From NCBI GenBank assembly GCA_025200525.1, contig CM045761.1:201615701-201679700 (forward strand): 64,000 nucleotides of DNA, written 5' to 3'. The notes under the pieces were generated by a model, which worked only from the letters and a program-made list of their open reading frames with translations, was not told the DNA's origin and made no database searches. Positions 33,269 to 44,529 of the stretch are shown here, in pieces. Position 1 is the first letter of the stretch. The number at the start of each line of letters is the position of its first letter. The translations under genes were made by a program, and so were the position numbers. This DNA comes from Camellia lanceoleosa (Eukaryota > Streptophyta > Magnoliopsida > Ericales > Theaceae).

Positions 33269-35804
33269 TGTAACAACCCTCATCTTGATCTAGTCATGCT
33301 TACGTACATCTTTGTATGATCTTGTCTTGTTATGATTATAAATCTTGTTATTTTGTTCTGTCTTGCTTGTTAAGTACTGCTTGCTTGCTTGATCTTGTAC
33401 CTTGCTTGATGTATAACCGAGGTCATTTTAGCTTAGCTCGCCTTTTAGACCTTTGTGCTTGGAATCGCTTTTGGAACCTTGGTTGACCTCTATCTCCACC
33501 TCGCATGTTTGCCGAGATGTCACTTTGGGCCGATGTGTTTAGAGCCGAGGCCGAGATGTTTTGTGTTAGCGATCCTTGTCCTTGGGTAGGTGTGGCCTAG
33601 ACCGAGGTGTGGCACACCCAAAGCCAAGGTGTGGCACCACTTAGTCAAGTGCCGACCTCCCTAGCCGATGTCCTTGTTATCCTTGCTGAAGCTTTGACTT
33701 TAGCCGATGTCCTTACTTGCCGATGTGTTTTGCCATCTAGCTTGTTGTATACGCTTTGTCAGAGACCCGTCTTGTCAATCAGTCACCTTTTTGAATTGAA
33801 CCAACCCGGTGATGCCACGTGTCTGAGCTGGAGGCTAAGTCAGCCGACAGGCCTATAACACATCATTTTGTATCCTTTTTGGCATCATTTGGTCTCAAAT
33901 CTTTGTTTTTAGAGAGAGAAGCTCTCAAGGGAGAAGGAAGAGCTTTAGAGAGAGAAAGGCAACTTTCGAGCTTGGTCTTGGTTGATCGAACCGTTAGATT
34001 TGTGATCTGAGGTGAGAATCTTGATCTGCTTCGGTTATTCTTATTGATTGTCAGGCTGCATTGCATGATTGGGTTTGTTTTGCATGCCATGCATGGATTT
34101 TGTGTTGGTTGTGAAAGAGAAAGTTAGTATTCATGTGTTCTTGATGATAGTTGCACTTTGATCTAGAAGTTTGTGGCTAGAGCCATGTTTTTGTGTTTGT
34201 TCTTGCATGTTCTTCTTGGTTGGGTACCTAAGTCCACGTTTTTGAACTCTTAGCATGAAACCCCGTGATTTTGAATAAACGAGTTATGGTTCTAACATGC
34301 ATGTTCTTGATATTCTTGATGTTCTTGTTCCTTGCATTCTTCAGAGGGAAACCTCGTGTTTCCGATTGCTTTTGTATGTGGCGCAGGATCACATCTCGGC
34401 TAGGAGGTGTGGGACCTCGGCAAGACTCAAATTTTGACTTAGCATGTTTCGTTTCGTTATTGTTTTGGATTCGGTGGTAGTGCCGAGATCATTATGTGTA
34501 AATAAAGCTCGTTTTGAGAGTGTGATTTGCTATGTGATTGCCAGGACTTTGATCTTGCTTTGAGCCTACACCTGAAGAGCCAGGTGAGTGGTGCTTCTAG
34601 TAAAGCTATGTTATACCGTTTTGATAAATCTTGTTTTGCCTTGTTTTTGATGAAAGTATTTTGTTAAGCATGAATGGTTAGCCTCCTTCGATGTATCAAA
34701 TATGAGCTTTGTTTTGATGTATCTTGAAAGTCCCTTGTAATCTTGGAGGACTATAAACTCGCAGATATGTAAAAGTCCCTTAATGGAGGACTCTAAACTT
34801 TCGCAAAGATTATGCATAAAAAGGATACGGTCCTTTCTTGAACACAAGTCCCTTAGCCGAGGACTCTAAACTTTCGCAAAGATCATTTGTCAAAAGGGCT
34901 ACGCCTAAGTGACACGATCTCTTGTATATGAAGGATACGGTCCTTCCTTGAAAAGTATTGTGTTAAAAAGGGCTATGGGCCTAAGTATCACAAGTCCCTT
35001 GGCTGGAGGACTCTAAACTTTCGCAAAGACCATCTTGTATAAAACGACACGGATCGCACAATCTTGTTTTGCCACCAATGGGTTACTACACGTATTGTTT
35101 GTTCTGATGACTTTTGATTATGTTTTGCCGATGTCATGAGCATCCCTGAAATTTGTAAGTCTTAACAGATGAATACGGTTCATCCCTTGATTCGCATAGC
35201 TTTTGATGTGCTTTGCTTGATCGAACCCGCTAATGTTTTGATGGCTTTGATATGTTTTGTTTTGAACAGACGGCTATATTCATGCAAACCTTTATTACCA
35301 AGTACCATTCATCGAGTTTCCATACTCACCCTCTATATATATATGTAGGTGATGAGCGGTGACGCGGTGATGCCTAGATGTGTTTGCAAGCTTATTTTGG
35401 ATTCTTGATTTCGGCCTTGTTTTGTATTCTTGTCAAGAATGTCAATCTTGTTTCTACTCCGCATTTTGTGTTTACGTCGGCATTTTGTATTTATCTCTCA
35501 GATCTTGAAAATCATGCTTCTTGGCTCATATTCATTGTATTTTGTACTTGTCGGCTTAGAAGCCTTTTGATCAAGATTTGACTTGTATTTTGATAACTTG
35601 GACTGGTTGTAAGACTATATTGAATATGTCATTTCATTCGATTTATGCACCGCTCTTATGGACCACTTGTATTTTGAGTCATTGCTTCCACATTTAGTAA
35701 GCCCTGTCAGATGTACCTCGTTGTGTGTGGATTTTGGTAAGTTGGCCTTCGGTAATCACGGACATCGGCCATCACGCACCATCCTACTAGGGCGGGTTCG
35801 TGAT
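33269..35804 (+). mobile_element. LTR shared by copies C and D
   Basis: About 2536 bp, with the same start, TATA-like CTATAAC (near 33853) and GA-rich leader as the other array LTRs. It differs from the LTR at 40431 chiefly at CAG/CTG sites, for example TTAATGGAGG near 34780 where that LTR has TTAGCTGGAGG. Confidence 0.92.
34012..35348 (+). other. Predicted leader intron in the C/D LTR
   Basis: Donor CTGAG/GTGAGAAT; acceptor TATATATATATGTAG/GTGATGAG. Length 1337 bp. Confidence 0.55.
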
Positions 35805-35808
35805 GTAA

Positions 35809-35819
35809 TGGTATCGAGC
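35809..35819 (+). promoter_or_regulatory. Primer-binding site, copy D
   Basis: TGGTATCGAGC, an initiator tRNA-Met complement lacking the A of CAG, as in copy B. Confidence 0.8.
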
Positions 35820-36017
35820 ACAAGTTCCTTATTATACGCTATTCACACACTTTGAGTCCTAAAGAGCATAGGATTTCCAGAGAAAGATGCTAGGGTTGCA
35901 TCATATTGCTTGCTATTTGAACAAGGTGTGCATTGTCTTGACTCACTTATTTGTCACTTGCCTGCATGGTTATTTGTTATTTGCTTAAAGAATCACACTT
36001 TGTATACTCATAGCATC

Positions 36018-37078
36018 ATGAGGAGAGGTAGACCCCCAGTTGCCCGGGGTCAACCCGAAGACAGATTAGACAGATCGAAAGATTAGTGGAAGGTTTGGCA
36101 TGAGTTGAGGCAAACCAGCAAAGAAGACGCTTAGTGCCATTTCGACCCTACGAAAGGCATTTAACGGCCGAAATGTAGTTCCACCTCCAAAGGCTGTAAG
36201 TTCCTCCACAACCAAATTTTATATGGAGATGGCACGATAGCTTTGATCGGAGTTCAAGAAGATGAAACCCCCGAGGTTCTCTGGAGGTATTGTGCCAATG
36301 AAGGCCGAGGCGTGGGTATTAGAAATGGGGAAACTGGTTGGGATTTTCCCTCAAAGACCGATGTTCGGAAAGTGACTTTAGTCAGATTTACCTTGGACGA
36401 CGATGCTCGGAGATGGTGGATGATGATCGAGAAACTAATCTGGTTTAACTTGGGCAAGGTTTTTGAACTGTTTACAACAAGCATTTTCCCCTCAGTGTCC
36501 GGAACCGCAAGGCTACCGAATTCCAGATTTTGACACAAGGCAGCCGAACAGTGGCGGAATATGATCGTGTTTTTACTGAATTGGTAAGGTTTGTACCTCA
36601 CATGACCAACGATGAATACATGAAGGCTAGAAAGTTTGAAAGTGGGCTTCATGACCGATTCAAGACCGAAGTTAGCCTACTCAATATGCCGACCTATGCG
36701 AAGGCTTTGGACAAGGTCAAGTTTGGGTTTAACTAACTGAACAGATACGAACTCAAGAGAATCGTGAAAGAGACAGAACCATGATAGTCATCGAGCACAG
36801 TTGGGCGCCAAGAAGAGGATGAATAAGGGCAGTACTGGATATCCAAGGCAGGAGGGTAATACTAAGCCGATGTGTTCGGGATTGGGAAGCAACATTTCGG
36901 GTTTGTCGTCGGACGTCGGAGCGTGCTATGAATGTGGAGAAATGGGTCACTTTGTGAGAGATTGTCCTAAGACAAAGGCGAAACCAAAGAAGAAAGGTGA
37001 GAACACCTCGGTAAATCCCCGTATGGGTAATGGAGGAAAAGGACAGATGAGGCAGGCGAGTGTTTGCACGGTACCGGA
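36018..37078 (+). pseudogene. Chromovirus copy D gag, frameshifted
   Basis: Starts at ATG 36018. The capsid region is split over frames (36243-36533 and 36530-36736) and the nucleocapsid piece is at 36801-37091 with CYECGEMGHFVRDC. The first cysteine cluster seen in copy C is damaged here. Confidence 0.85.
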
Positions 37079-37462
37079 GAGACACTCGTAACACCGAGGC
37101 AAAGGTGTCGTACACTCTCTATTTGCTCTCAAGATGCTTATGTGTTGATTGATTCAGGTTCTACGCATTCGTTTGTATCTACTAAGTTTGCCGAGAAGAT
37201 TAATAGAAAACTAGAACCCCTTGAACATGTATTATCTGTGTCTACTCCATCTGGGAAGCCTATGATTGTTGCATCCATTTATAGGGTGTGTGTTGTCATG
37301 ATTGAGAATGTTGAATTGTTAGTTGACTTAATGCCATTGGATATAGCTCATTTTGATATTATACTGGGAATGGATTGGTTAGTAGCAAATTACGCATCTA
37401 TAAATTGTGTTTCGAAGAGTGTCACACTGAAACCCCCAAATCTAGCCGAGATTATTTTTTAG
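37064..37462 (+). pseudogene. Chromovirus copy D protease, intact active site, stop at the RT linker
   Basis: A 132-residue frame with the active-site triad in YVLIDSGSTHSFVS and the flap-end motif ILGMDWL. It ends at TAG 37460-37462, where copy C has CAG (Gln). Copy A has the same TAG. Confidence 0.88.
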
Positions 37463-37474
37463 GGTAAGGGCGTA

Positions 37475-38883
37475 GTGCCCCCACCTTACTTAATATCATC
37501 CATGAAGGCCTGTAAGTTGATCCAAAAAGGGTGTAAGGGTTATCTGTGTAGTATACTGAGTAATCAGAATGGAAATGCCATCTTAACCGACATTCCAATT
37601 GTTAATGAATTTGCCGACGTCTTTCCGAATGACTTGCCTGGCCAATTAGTTGATAGAGAAATAGAGTTTACTGTTGATGTCATATCGGGAGCACAGCCGA
37701 TCTCCAAAACACCATATAGAATGGCCCCAGCCGAACTTAGAGAATTGAAACTACAGTTGCAAGAATTGTTGGACAAAGGATTTATTAGGCCGAGCACTTC
37801 ACCATGGGGAGCACCAGATTATTTGTTAAGAAGAATGATGGTTCACTCCGCCTTTGTATCGATTATAGGGAACTCAATAAGGTCACCATTAAGAACAAGT
37901 ATCCATTACCTAGGATTGATGATTTGCTCGATCAGCTACAAGGAGCACGAGTCTTTTCTAAGATTGACCTTAGGTCGGGTTATCACCAGCTTAAAGTTAA
38001 AGCCGAGGATGTTGAGAAGACTGCTTTCCGGACTAGATATGGCCACTACGAATTTCTAGTGATGCCTTTTGGACTGACCAATGCCCCTGCTGCATTCATG
38101 GATTTAATGAACAGAGTCTTCAAGCCCCACCTAGATGAGTTTGTGGTCGTTTTCATCGATGATATATTAATCTATTCCAAGAGTGAAGTTGAACACGAAA
38201 ACCATTTGAGACTTGCTTTGCAGATTTTGAGGGATCGGAAACTGTATGCTAAGTTTAATAAGTGTGAGTTTTGGCTTTCTACTATCTCATTTCTGGGTCA
38301 TGTGATAAATGAAGAGGGTACCTCAGTTGATCCTAGCAAAGTTGAAGCCGTAGTGAGTTGGCCGAGGCCGACCAATGTGTCCGAGGTTCGAAGTTTTCTG
38401 GGATTAGCAGGTTACTACAGGAAATTCGTAAAAGATTTCTCCAGGATTACAATTCCATTGACACAATTGACTAAGAAAGGAGCACCGTATGAATGGACTG
38501 AAGACCGAGAGTTAGCTTTTCAGGAACTAAAGACAAGGTTGATTACAGCACCAGTACTGGTACTTCCATCAGGTAATGAAGAATTTCATGTTTATAGTGA
38601 TGCGTCGCATAAGGGTTTGGGTTGTGTATTAATGCAAGGGGGTAAAGTCATAGCATATGCATCTCGTCAATTGAAGCCACATGAGAAGAACTATCCTACC
38701 CATGATTTGGAACTAGCAAATGGTGGTATTCGCTTAAAGATTTGGCGTCATTACTTGTATGGAGCTTCTTGCCAGGTTTTTACAGATCATCAGAGCTTGA
38801 AGTACCTATTCACTCAGAAGGAATTGAACTTGAGACAAAGAAGATGGCTTGAGTTGTTGAAGGACTATGATATGCACATTTAA
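37475..38883 (+). pseudogene. Chromovirus copy D RT and RNase H
   Basis: The linker and RT entry are open from 37475. A one-base loss near 37815 (GCACCAGATTA where C has GCACCCGTATTA) shifts the frame, and the rest is open from about 37804 to 38883. RT motifs: [21 protein letters not shown] and the consensus catalytic [13 protein letters not shown]. RNase [14 protein letters not shown] and [10 protein letters not shown]; one helix reads [12 protein letters not shown] where C has [12 protein letters not shown]. It ends at the same TAA as copies A and C (38881-38883). Confidence 0.9.
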
Positions 38884-39663
38884 TATCACCCAGGAAAAGC
38901 TAACAAGCAGGCCGACGCCCGAAAGCGAAAAGTCAGTTGGAAATTTGGCATGTCTAACCTTGATTTCAGCAGAACCAACCATCGTTGAAGAAGTAAAGGC
39001 AAGACAAATGGATGATGAATTCTTCAGAAAAGTAGCCGATGAGATTGTTACGAAGCCGAGGTCAGGGTACACTTTTGAGAATCAAGTACTAAGTTTGAAG
39101 GGAGATTGTGTGTGGCCGATGTTCCAGAGTTAAAAGGAAAATTTTGTCGAAGCTCATAATTCCAAGTTTTTGCTCATCCAGTGGAACACTAAGATGTACC
39201 AAGACGTGAAATGCACATTTTGGTGGCGAACATGAAAAGAGAAATAGCCAATTCGTGTCTCGGTGTTTACATTGTCGCAAGTGAAAGCGAACATCGAGAC
39301 CGCAGACTCCTACAACCTTTGCCGATCCTCGAGTGGAAGTGGGAACACATCTCTATGGATTTTGTGATTGCTGTCAAGACACGTAAAGGTATGGATTCGA
39401 TTTGGGTTGTGGTAGATAGACTAACCAAGTCGACACTTTTTGCTGTTAAGACTACTTTCAACGCCGATCAACTTGCCCTACTATATGTGAATGAGATTGT
39501 TAGACTCCATGGAGTGCCGATGTCAATAGTGTCGATAGAGATCCTAAATTTGTTTCAGATTTTGGCAGAGCCTCTGAAAAGCGTTTGGAGCCGAATCGAG
39601 ATTTAGTACTTTTTCACCCCTGCAGATGGGCAAACAGAGAGAACGATTCAGACACTTGAAGAT
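38884..39663 (+). pseudogene. Chromovirus copy D integrase N-terminus and core, frameshifted
   Basis: HHCC finger and catalytic core are recognisable (MDFVIAV, VDRLTKS, LHGVPMSIVS) but broken at many CAG/CTG sites. The second catalytic Asp motif is disrupted near 39535. Longest open piece 39211-39606. Confidence 0.85.
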
Positions 39664-40419
39664 ATGCTTAGACTTTGTGTATTGGACTTCCAGGGAAGTT
39701 GGGGAATGCATTTGCCATTAGTGGAATTCGCCTACAACAACAGTTATCAAGCGAGTATTAGTATGGCACCGTATGAGGCTCTGTATGGAAGAAAATGTAG
39801 ATCGCCGATATGTTGGACCGAAGTTGGAGACAAGGCTCTGCTTGGTCCTGAACTCATTCAAGTAACAACCGAGAAGATTAAGCTTATTCAGCAGAGGATT
39901 AAAACTGCCCAGAGCCGGCAAAAGAGTTATGCCGACCAGAGAAGAAATGAGCTAGAATTCGAAATTGGAGATCACGTATTCCTAAAGGTTTCACCAATGA
40001 AAGGGGTTACCAGATTTGGGAAGAAAGGTAAGTTAGCACCCCGTTATATGGGTCCATTTGAAGTTCTTGACAAGGTTAACCCCGTTGCCTACAGACTTGC
40101 TTTGCCACCAGAATTGAGCCAAGTCCATAACGTGTTTCATGTTTCGATGTTAAGGAAGTATATTCGGGATCCACTGGATGTAATTAAATATTCTGGAATG
40201 GAAGTTAACGAGAATTTAGATTATGAAGAGAGGCCGACGTCTATTGTTGACCGACAAGTTAGGCAATTGAGAAACAAATCCATACCAATGGTAAAGGTAG
40301 AATGGAAGGAGCATTACGGCAAGGATGCCACATGGGAAATGGAAGAAGAAATGAAAATTCGACATCCAGAGTTGTTCTTGGAACAAGGTACCTTAAGTTT
40401 GGGGACCAAACTTCTTTAA
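39664..40419 (+). CDS. Chromovirus copy D integrase C-terminus with GPF/Y motif and chromodomain (intact piece)
   Basis: 251 residues, the cleanest 3' pol segment in the window. It contains the core end ([31 protein letters not shown]), a helix with [12 protein letters not shown], the GPF/Y module ([29 protein letters not shown]) and a C-terminal chromodomain ([20 protein letters not shown]). The stop at 40417-40419 is followed at once by the polypurine tract. The chromodomain defines the chromovirus branch; with ~2.5-kb LTRs this points to the Tekay/Del clade. It is the 3' part of the polyprotein frame and not a separate gene. Confidence 0.9.
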   Translation: MLRLCVLDFQGSWGMHLPLVEFAYNNSYQASISMAPYEALYGRKCRSPICWTEVGDKALLGPELIQVTTEKIKLIQQRIKTAQSRQKSYADQRRNELEFEIGDHVFLKVSPMKGVTRFGKKGKLAPRYMGPFEVLDKVNPVAYRLALPPELSQVHNVFHVSMLRKYIRDPLDVIKYSGMEVNENLDYEERPTSIVDRQVRQLRNKSIPMVKVEWKEHYGKDATWEMEEEMKIRHPELFLEQGTLSLGTKLL

Positions 40420-40430
40420 GGGGGGAAGGA
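40419..40430 (+). promoter_or_regulatory. Polypurine tract of copy D
   Basis: GGGGGGAAGGA immediately precedes the LTR; identical tracts lie at about 26057-26067 and 33258-33268. It primes plus-strand DNA synthesis. Confidence 0.85.
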
Positions 40431-41169
40431 TGTAACAACCCTCATCTTGATCTAGTCATGCTTACGTACATCTTTGTATGATCTTGTCTTGTTATGATTA
40501 TAAATCTTGTTATTTTGTTCTGTCTTGCTTGTTAAGTACTGCTTGCTTGCTTGATCTTGTACCTTGCTTGATGTATAACCGAGGTCAGCTTAGCTTAGCT
40601 CGCCTTTAGACCTTTGTGCTTGGAATCGTTTTGGAACCTTGGTTGACCTCTATCTCCACCTCGGCATGTTTGCCGAGATGTCACTCTTTGGGCCGATGTG
40701 TTTAGAGCCGAGGCCGAGATGTTTTGTGTTAGCGATCCTTGTCCTTGGGTAGGTGTGGCCTAGACCGAGGTGTGGCACACCCAGGCCAAGGTGTGGCACC
40801 ACTTAGTCAAGTGCCGACCTCCCTAGCCGATGTCCTTGTTATCCTTGCTGAAGCTTTGACTTTAGCCGATGTCCTTACTTGCCGATGTGTTTTGCCATCT
40901 AGCTTGTTGTATACGCTTTGTCAGAGACCCGTCTTGTCAATCACCACCTTTTGAATTGAACCAACCCGGTGATGCCACGGTTCCGATTTGGAGGCTAAGT
41001 CACCATGTGCCTATAACACATCATTTTGTATCCTTTTTGGCATCATTTGGTCTCAAATCTTTGTTTTTAGAGAGAGAAGCTCTCAAGGGAGAAGGAAGAG
41101 CTTTAGAGAGAGAAAGGCAACTTTCGAGCTTGGTCTTGGTTGATCGAACCGTTAGATTTGTGATCTGAG

Positions 41170-42532
41170 GTGAGAATCTTGATCTGCTTCGGTTATTCTT
41201 ATTGATTGTCAGGCTGCATTGCATGATTGGGTTTGTTTTGCATGCCATGCATGGATTTTGTGTTGGTTGTGAAAGAGAAAGTTAGTATTCATGTGTTCTT
41301 GATGATAGTTGCACTTTGATCTAGAAGTTTGTGGCTAGAGCCATGTTTTTGTGTTTGTTCTTGCATGTTCTTCTTGGTTGGGTACCTAAGTCCACGTTTT
41401 TGAACTCTTAGCATGAAACCCCAGATTTTGAATAAACGAGTTATGGTTCTAACATGCATGTTCTTGATATTCTTGATGTTCTTGTTCCTTGCATTCTTCA
41501 GAGGGAAACTCAGGTTTCCCGATTTCGTTTTGTATGTGGCCGGCAGGATCACATCTCGGCTAGGAGGTGTGGGACCTCGGCATGACCTGGGCAGTACCCA
41601 GCTTGACTTAGCATGTTTCGTTTCGTTATTGTTTTGGATTCGGTGGTAGTGCCGAGATCATTATGTGTAAATAAAGCTCGTTTTGAGAGTGTGATTTGCT
41701 ATGTGATTGCCAGGACTTTGATCTTGCTTTGAGCCTACACCTGAAGAGCCAGGTGAGTGGTGCTTCTAGTAAAGCTATGTTATACCGTTTTGATAAATCT
41801 TGTTTTGCCTTGTTTTTGATGAAAGTATTTTGTTAAGCATGAATGGTTAGCCTCCTTCGATGTATCAAATATGAGCTTTGTTTTGATGTATCTTGAAAGT
41901 CCCTTGTACTGGAGGACTATAAACTTTCGCAGTATTAAGTGTAAAAGTCCCTTAGCTGGAGGACTCTAAACTTTCGCAGCATTATGCATAAAAAGGATAC
42001 GGTCCTTTCTTGAACACAAGTCCCTTAGCTGGAGGACTCTAAACTTTCGCAGCATCATTTGTCAAAAAGGGCTACGGGCCTAAGTGACACAGTCTCTTGT
42101 ATATGAAGGATACGGTCCTTCCTTGGAAAAGTATTGTGTTAAAAAGGGGCTATGGGCCTAAGTATCACAAGTCCCTTGGGCTGGAGGACTCTAAACTTTC
42201 GCAGCACCATCTTGTATAAAACGATTACGGATCGTACAATCTTGTTTTGCCACCAATGGGTTACTACACGTATTGTTTGTTCGGACAGCTTTTGATTATG
42301 TTTTGCCGATGTCAGTGAGCATCCCCTGAAATTTGTAAGTCTTAACAGATGAATACGGTTCATCCCTTGATTCGGTACAGTTTTGATGTGCTTTGCTTGA
42401 TCGAACCCCGGCTAATGTTTTGATGGCTTTGATATGTTTTGTTTTGAACAGACTCCGGCTATATTCATGCAAACCTTTATTACCAGTACCATTCACTGAG
42501 TTTCCATACTCACCCTCTATATATATATGTAG
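41170..42532 (+). other. Predicted leader intron in the D LTR
   Basis: Donor CTGAG/GTGAGAAT. Acceptor CTCACCCTCTATATATATATGTAG/GTGATGAG; the CTCAC is a plausible branch site. Length 1363 bp. Only sequence signals support it. Confidence 0.55.
41898..42215 (+). repeat. Hairpin-bearing tandem repeats in the D LTR intron
   Basis: The motif AGTCCCTT..CTGGAGGACT plus CTAAACTTTCGCAG recurs at 41898, 41946, 42019 and 42180, interspersed with AAGGATACGGTCCTT palindromes (41993 and 42107). Each AGTCC/GGACT pair can form a short stem. The same block is in the other array LTRs. Confidence 0.8.
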
Positions 42533-42995
42533 GTGATGAGCAGGACGGCGGTGATGCCTAGATGTGTTTGCAAGCTTATTTTGGATTCTTGATTTCGTCG
42601 GCCTTGTTTTGTATTCTTGTCAGCAATGCTGTTTCTACTCCGGCATTTTGTGTTTACGTCGGCATTTTGTATTTATCTCGGCAGATCTTGAAAATCATGC
42701 TTCTTGGCTCATATTCATTGTATTTTGTACTTGTCGGCTTAGAAGCCTTTTGATCAAGATTTGACTTGTATTTTGATAACTTGGACTGGTTGTAAGACTA
42801 TATTGAATATGTCATTTCATTCGATTTATGCACAGCTCTTATGGACCACTTGTATTTTGATTTATTGCTTCCGCATTTTGTAAGCCCCCTGTATGTACCC
42901 TGTTGTGTGTGGATTTTGGTAAGTTGGCCTTCGGTAATCACGGATTACTGGCCATCACGGCACCATTCTACTAGGGGCGGGTTGGGGTCGTGACA

Positions 42996-43646
42996 GGAAC
43001 ACAGTCCGATGGTAAGATCTTCAAGAAATTTTGTGCCGACCTCAGAATCGAGTATAGGAACTCTTCTCCAGGATACCCACAGAGCAACGGTCAGGCAGAA
43101 GCGTCGAACAAAACCATCATTAACGGAGTGAAAAAGTGGCTTGAGCATGCCAAAGGCAAATGGGTTGAGGAGTTACCACACGTATTATGGGCCTACCGAA
43201 CTACAGCACGACGCCCCACAGGAGAAACACCTTACTCTTTAACCTATGGAATGGAGGCCATCATCCCACTCGAAGTAGGTCTCCCAACCCTTCGGTCCGA
43301 ATTATTTGAAAGTTCCAATAATGAGGAAGCTATCGCGCAAGCACTGGATATGGCAGAGGGCCGAAGAGAGGCAGCCCTGATCAGACTTGACGCATATCAG
43401 CAGCATCTCATCAAAAGTTACAACCGAAAAGTTTTCCCAAGACAATTTATACCAGGAGATTTGGTTTTGAGGAAAGTCATGGATCACAAATGGGTGCCTG
43501 GTGAGGGCTAACTTGGGCAGAACTGGGAGGGTCCCTACAAAATCACAGCCGTAGTTAGAAATGGAGCTTACTACTTGGAGGAGCTGAATGGCGAAACAAT
43601 ACCTCGGCCCTGGAATGTAGCAAACCTCAAGAAGTACTACCAATAG
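42996..43646 (+). pseudogene. Element E integrase, C-terminal part
   Basis: It resumes at GTQSDGKIFKKFCADL, just after the second catalytic Asp would occur. It continues with YPQSNGQAEASNKTI (catalytic Glu), an AYRTTARRPTGETPYSLTYGMEA block and a C-terminal module ending [10 protein letters not shown], stop at 43644-43646. A stop near 43509 is probably a point change. The zinc finger and first catalytic Asp are missing, deleted with the left edge of the array. Confidence 0.88.
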
Positions 43647-43741
43647 AGTCATTTCCCAACCTCATTATCAGGATGTAAAGGCATTTATTTGTTGACCAAT
43701 ACAAATGTTTTCCCACTCCTCTCAGATTTATCCAATTCTTG

Positions 43742-43893
43742 TAATTAGCTTTGATGTTTATCGAACGGAATTAGCTTTGGTTCTCACCAAACGGAATTAG
43801 CTTTGGTTTCTACCAAACGGAATTAGCTTTGGTCTTTACCAAACGGAATTAGCTTTGACGTTTGTCAAACGGAATTAACTTTGGTTTTAATCC
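43742..43893 (+). repeat. 26-bp tandem repeat, about five copies
   Basis: AACGGAATTAGCTTTGG-type units occur at exact 26-base spacing (43764, 43790, 43816, 43842, 43868), downstream of E's pol stop. Confidence 0.9.
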
Positions 43894-43949
43894 AAATGGC
43901 TTAGTTTCAGAACGACTGAACGGAATTTAAATTTAGTTAACACTCAAAC

Positions 43950-44120
43950 ATGCTAAGTGGTATAGCTTGGTGGAAAATGTTTGGCAACTAAATTGGAATT
44001 TAGCCAAGTGGAATTGCTTGGTGGAAACCGCACTAATGCATCTTAAGTAAAATATCTCTATTTAGCCAAGTAGAATTGCTTGGTGGAAACTACACTACGT
44101 ATTTTAAGCACACAATTCCT
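43950..44120 (+). repeat. Imperfect repeats with the AATTGCTTGGTGGAAAC motif
   Basis: Three related copies (near 43960, 44000 and 44062) of a ~60-bp segment follow the 26-bp array in the untranslated 3' part of E. Confidence 0.7.
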
Positions 44121-44213
44121 GCAGAATTTCTTAAGTATTCCTTGAGTATCAGCACATCAACACTTCAATATCGATTCAAACAAGCAGAGTTGGAACAAAC
44201 TCAACCGAGCTAT

Positions 44214-44480
44214 GCCAAAAGCAAGCTTCTAGCATCAGCCTTACTCAGCTCCAGCTGGGGGCAAACAATTGTTTTTTTTTTAAAAACCTACCTAGACTTG
44301 AGTAAGACATCTCTCTTTGCACTTCTCTCATTCAAACACACTTGTACTATCAAAGTTGAAACAGACTCAAGCAATTCTGGACAAGGGATAACTCTTCAGT
44401 ATCAATCTTACTTAGCTCCAGGTGGGGGCAAACGATTGTTTTCTTTTGAAACCAACCTGGACCTAAGTAAGACCCACTCA
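44214..44480 (+). repeat. Two copies of a ~178-bp unit
   Basis: CTTACTCAGCTCCAGCTGGG near 44231 and the related CTTACTTAGCTCCAGGTGGG near 44409 head two similar blocks that both run on to a CCT(A/G)GAC..GTAAGAC segment. Confidence 0.7.
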
Positions 44481-44529
44481 TGAACTCAAAGCACAGCCAT
44501 ACCACATATCCGCTGACCACGCCGATCAC

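Larger units (their letters stand above)
20876..42995 (+). mobile_element. Tandem array of three Tekay-type chromoviruses (B, C, D) sharing LTRs
   Basis: The order is truncated LTR (20876), internal B, LTR (26068), internal C, LTR (33269), internal D, LTR (40431-42995). Adjacent internal regions share one LTR, so this is a solo array of n internals and n+1 LTRs, as made by unequal crossing-over between LTRs. It lies inside the integrase gene of element E. The right edge ends in GTGACA and E resumes with GGAAC. The left edge is a deletion junction, so no target duplication is visible. Confidence 0.9.
40431..42995 (+). mobile_element. 3' LTR of copy D (last LTR of the array)
   Basis: 2565 bp, TGTAACAACC to GGGTCGTGACA. 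It is the best-preserved LTR of the family. TATA-like CTATAAC lies near 41011, a GA-rich leader at about 41071-41120, a predicted intron 41170-42532 and hairpin repeats at 41898-42215. Element E resumes at 42996. Confidence 0.95.

Noticed and set aside
20876..42995. Array as a cluster of duplicated host genes
   Set aside because: All repeated proteins are gag-pol parts, with LTRs, primer sites and polypurine tracts in the right places.
43742..43893. CRISPR-like regularly spaced repeats
   Set aside because: Contiguous 26-bp tandem units without unique spacers, in a plant retrotransposon.
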